Origin: Parachlorella kessleri
Taxonomy: Eukaryota; Chlorophyta; Trebouxiophyceae; Chlorellales; Chlorellaceae
Direction of reading: 5' to 3'
Length of the DNA: 12,211 bases
NCBI GenBank assembly: GCA_001598975.1
Contig: BBXU01001187.1
Coordinates: forward strand, 1-12,211
Shown here: piece after piece, positions 9,801-12,211 of the stretch
Layout of the letters: every line of letters starts with the position of its first letter
How positions within the stretch are numbered: position 1 is the first letter of the stretch
Made by a program: the position numbers and the translations under genes
Notes under the pieces: generated by a model
Told to the model about the DNA's origin: nothing
Database searches by the model: none
What the model saw: only the letters and a program-made list of their open reading frames with translations

Positions 9801-10084
9801 ACAGCAGCAGCGGCAGCCTGGCAGCACTGGTGCCTGCGGCGGGGCCCGCTGCCACCGCGGCAGCGGGCTCAGCAGGGCCGGCTGGGGCAGCAGCTGCAGC
9901 CGCTGGTGTCGCGGGTGCAGCAGGCCCGTCTGGGCAACAACAGCTTAATGGCAAGCAGGCGGCGGATGGGACACTGGTTGACCCCCTGGGGCCCGTCAAC
10001 GTAGAGAAGATGAATGCGGCATATGTCTCCAAGCACCAGCCTGCACTTTTAGGGACACATCTCTTCACGTCGTTCCTGGGTTGA
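6897..10084 (+). CDS. RBP47: RBP45/RBP47-family triple-RRM RNA-binding protein, 6 exons, 468 aa
   Basis: Exons are 6897-7033, 7521-7693, 7990-8087, 8401-8793, 9020-9277 and 9737-10084. They total 1407 nt with GT..AG introns of 487, 296, 313, 226 and 459 nt and matching phases. RRM1 is about residues 13-92 (RNP2 LWLGDL at 15-20, RNP1-like EGYSFLEF at 54-61, ending FRLNWA). RRM2 is 105-183 (LFVGDL 107-112, KGYGFVRF 147-154, then EMNG). RRM3 is 209-281 (LFIGGL 211-216, KGCGFVQF 244-251, ending LRISWGR). The order, the VTD helix start, the YPSV insert and the GCGFVQF signature are typical of plant RBP45/RBP47 and related to yeast Nam8/Ngr1. Family members bind U-rich or poly(A) RNA, shuttle from the nucleus, and join stress granules. 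The C-terminus (about 283-430) is low-complexity, rich in Ala, Gly and Gln. The last stretch, VEKMNAAYVSKHQPALLGTH (442-461), is less repetitive and may be a conserved tail. Introns 1-3 interrupt RRM1, the start of RRM2 and mid-RRM2, so domains are not exon-bounded. Reading past the exon 5 donor adds only ten codons before TAG. Confidence 0.95.
9278..9736 (+). other. Intron 5 of the RBP47-like gene, with stop and TGTAA
   Basis: The intron opens with GTGAGC after the exon 5 codons for Asp-Leu-Trp and closes with CTGGTGCAG at 9736. Inside, the unspliced frame adds VSPAGPVGVA and stops at TAG 9308-9310, and TGTAA occurs at 9586-9590. Together these would allow an unspliced, early-polyadenylated mRNA coding for 363 residues that keeps all three RRMs but lacks the last 115 residues. 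The spliced form is the default, since the frame resumes cleanly in exon 6. Confidence 0.5.
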
Positions 10085-11570
10085 TGGGCATGGTGTGAGG
10101 TTAGCACTGGCATCCAGCATTGCTACAGGAGCAGTGCTGTCCCCACTGTCATAGCAACCAGCAAGGGAAGCACGCCGTTTGCCCTGCAATAACGCAATGG
10201 GAGTTGGACCTGCCGACTCTCCTGATTGCATGTTGCGGGCAGGTTGGCTGTGCCTGCTTTGCTGCGATGGGCTGTCTCCTGTGGTTCGTGCGTGTTGGTG
10301 GGTTCCTGGGGTTTGCAATTCCTCCTATCGTTTCAAGTACAAGTTAGTCTCCTTGGGTGTGTCCCTGTACAAACTACCGCGCCCGGGGCAATCTCTCCCC
10401 ATCTTTCTCACTTCTTTGCCTTTGCGTTGAGTTACCTGCCCGCTCCCTGATCTACCGACCCGCAACTGCTGTTGTTTCTGCTCTATCTGTCCTTTTCTGG
10501 CGGCTGCCAACCCAACGTGCACATATCCTGGCCAGCCGCCAGGCTTGGGTGACCAAGCCGTACGCTGTTGTCTGCTGCCGCTCTCGGGTCTGCTTGTTCT
10601 TGCCATCGTGCTGTTGTTAGCAGCTTTGGGGACAGGGACAGTCTTGAGTGGGTGCACATCACTGCGGTTCTTTTCCATTTGCGTGTGTCAACACCGGTAT
10701 TGCCAGCCTCAGCTATGTGTCGCTGCCTCTGTGCCTGCCTGCGGACCTGCGGAGCAAGTTAGTCGCGGGCCAGCCCACTGCTTTTTGGTCGTCGCGCAGC
10801 GCTCCTTTGCCTGTGGTTTGATCCTGTTGGCGTGTTTGTTTGTATACTCGGCGGTGTTTTTTCATGGCCATGCCAACCTATCCGTCTCAGAGAATTGGGC
10901 TGTTCTTTTACATACCATATCCCTGCTGCAGTTCGTTTTGACTCTAGCTTCCTTGTGAAATGAATCTTGGGGGGTTCGGCGGAGGAAGAGGGCAATAGCG
11001 TTGTAGAAGGGCGTGAGGCGGTCTTGTCAAGGCGTGTTTTGTGGTGCATAATCGTTGTGGGATCTAGCTGGCTGTTGTGGCCGCATGGTGTCACAGGCCA
11101 GCCTGACAGATGGGGGACACCAGGCTTCTGCTTGGATGAGTGGGCAATTGCTGTTCCTGTTACCGGCACCCATTCTGTCTGGCTGCGCATCCCGTATTTA
11201 TCCCGCCCTCTTGCACACTGATGCTGCTCGATTGCTTGCTTCAGCTGACCATTTGATTGTCTGGTCTGCAACCCGGCCCCCCTGGTCGTTTTCTTTTTCA
11301 CTTTGTCTGCCCGCGCGCTACACTCGGTGCGCGCGCAGTGCCTCTCTGCCCTGCGCTGTCACAGGCATTCCTCTGGTGCTAGTATGAGCCGCTCATTCCT
11401 GTTGAAATCGCTGGTGCTTTGTGGGTTCTGCTCAATTCTTTCCGTGGCGATAAAGAGAAAAGGCTTTCGTACCTACCTACACACTGCTCTGCGCTTAGCT
11501 TTGTCCGAGAGCCTCAGGGCTGTTTTGCTTGTGCTCAGTTGTACTCGCTTGTAATAGCTGTCCTTGCAAC
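10085..11570 (+). other. Long T-rich 3' UTR of the RBP47-like gene
   Basis: After the TGA at 10082-10084 the plus strand stays T- and G-rich and A-poor for nearly 1.5 kb, like the introns of this gene, with no recognisable coding frame. Scanning by eye, the only TGTAA in this stretch is at 11550-11554, so transcript cleavage about 10-20 nt later is expected. The several open frames of 60-140 codons here have hydrophobic, Cys/Leu-rich translations that follow from the T-rich composition and are not supported as genes. A separate short gene within this region cannot be fully excluded. Confidence 0.5.
11550..11554 (+). terminator. TGTAA poly(A) signal, likely for the RBP47-like gene
   Basis: TGTAA is the usual poly(A) signal in chlorophycean algae, placed shortly before the cleavage site. 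This copy falls at the end of the T-rich region and just before the strand composition flips, which fits a plus-strand gene end. Confidence 0.5.
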
Positions 11571-11734
11571 CTGGCTCAGGTGGCCAAGGGTGCCCCAAAG
11601 GGGCCCTCCAGGGGGCCTGGTCCTCTGAGTGTTTGCACAGAGTTGTCATGCCAATTCGACTTTCATCACAGACTTTGGCGCCAGCCAGCCTAACTTGTCC
11701 ATCCCTCTCTTCACCATGGGCACAATCACTACTC

Positions 11735-11739
11735 TTACA
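11735..11739 (-). terminator. TGTAA on the minus strand, candidate poly(A) signal of a convergent gene
   Basis: Plus-strand TTACA reads TGTAA on the minus strand. It lies in an A/C-rich stretch (T/G-rich on the minus strand) that looks like a 3' UTR of a gene entering from the right edge. If used, cleavage would be near 11720, about 150 nt from the expected end of the plus-strand transcript. Confidence 0.3.
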
Positions 11740-11875
11740 TATACACCATGCCCCTGAAACTGACACCTCGCAGCCGCCTATGGTTCATGACACATATAGC
11801 TACACGCTCAAACCAATGCCACAACCCAGGAGCCTTCTGAATGAGCCGCCTAGAACATCGCTTTGCACCCACCAC

Positions 11876-11880
11876 TTACA
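11876..11880 (-). terminator. Second minus-strand TGTAA, alternative poly(A) signal
   Basis: TTACA on the plus strand gives TGTAA about 145 nt downstream of the candidate minus-strand stop codon at 12025-12027. That is a normal 3' UTR length, so this is slightly favoured over the copy at 11735. Confidence 0.35.
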
Positions 11881-12024
11881 GCTAACAGCACCCTATACAT
11901 ATGTTCGGAGGTAGTGCCATCACGAGCCAAGTCTATGGAAATTGATACGTGTAGCTAGGCTTCATCACATGTACACTACAACCTCCAACATGCAATCCCG
12001 CGGGCATCACACAGTGCGCTTCAC

Positions 12025-12088
12025 TCAGGCGGTAGTCAACTGCTTGCCAGCAGGGGTTGCCTCAGAGGCCGACTCCCGCTCCTGCTGC
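12025..12088 (-). CDS. Possible terminal coding exon of a minus-strand gene running off the right edge
   Basis: On the minus strand a pyrimidine/G-rich stretch ending GGCTGCAG (CAG at plus 12089-12091) is followed by one base and then 20 codons beginning QQERESASEATPAG and ending at TGA (12025-12027). The charged, Gln/Glu-rich start is coding-like, and the surrounding minus-strand T/G skew plus the two downstream TGTAA copies fit a gene end. The evidence is weak, because a competing frame from an earlier acceptor (about 12165) is also open for some 40 codons. Product unknown. Confidence 0.25.
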
Positions 12089-12211
12089 CTGCAGCCAGAC
12101 ACCAGGCAAAAGGCACAGCGTCAGCCCAGTCTGCTTTGATTGTTCCGTCTCCAAACTCGCCCTGCAACTGAGCGCACGCACAGATTGTATGGCACTCAGC
12201 AATGATCCACC

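Noticed and set aside
10017..10070. Tail EKMNAAYVSKHQPALLG as a PAM2 (poly(A)-binding protein interaction) motif.
   Set aside because: The Leu-Asn-x-x-Ala-x-x-Phe-x-Pro spacing is not met.
10759..11301. 180-codon minus-strand open frame opposite the 3' UTR.
   Set aside because: Its Thr/Ser/Lys/Arg-rich translation reflects the complement of T-rich DNA, and it has no recognisable domain.

Overview
The window looks like nuclear DNA from a green alga, probably Chlorophyceae. It is moderately GC-rich and intron-dense. Introns are short to medium (77 to 487 nt) with GT..AG ends, often GTGAGT or GTGCGT type donors. TGTAA, the usual chlorophycean poly(A) signal, sits where gene ends are expected, and the clearest gene is a plant/algal RBP45/RBP47-type RNA-binding protein. 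There is no sign of operons, prokaryotic ribosome sites or plastid DNA. I cannot name the species.

Layout. (1) 252-3321, minus strand: a complete seven-exon gene for a 383-residue type II membrane protein with a DUF707 (PF05212) domain. Its exon phases join without conflict, and it carries two local duplications that copy its own splice sites. (2) 3322-3798: a divergent intergenic region. (3) 3799-5897, plus strand: a probable four-exon gene for an unrecognised coiled-coil, Gln/Ala-rich protein of about 530 residues. (4) 5898-6896: intergenic or 5' leader sequence with no supported gene. (5) 6897-10084, plus strand: a six-exon gene for a 468-residue triple-RRM protein of the RBP45/RBP47 family. 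A roughly 1.5 kb T-rich 3' UTR follows, ending near a TGTAA at 11550. (6) About 11600 to the end: base composition flips to A/C-rich on the plus strand. This suggests the tail of a convergent minus-strand gene whose last coding exon may be 12025-12088.

The genes share no evident pathway: a probable Golgi/ER luminal enzyme-like protein, a structural coiled-coil protein and a poly(U)/mRNA-binding protein. The most interesting signals are the 46-bp tandem repeat that triplicates the last splice acceptor of the DUF707 gene out of frame, the duplicated exon-4 donor segment inside intron 4 of the same gene, and a possible intronic poly(A) isoform of the RBP47-like gene. I see no wholly new biological system here.
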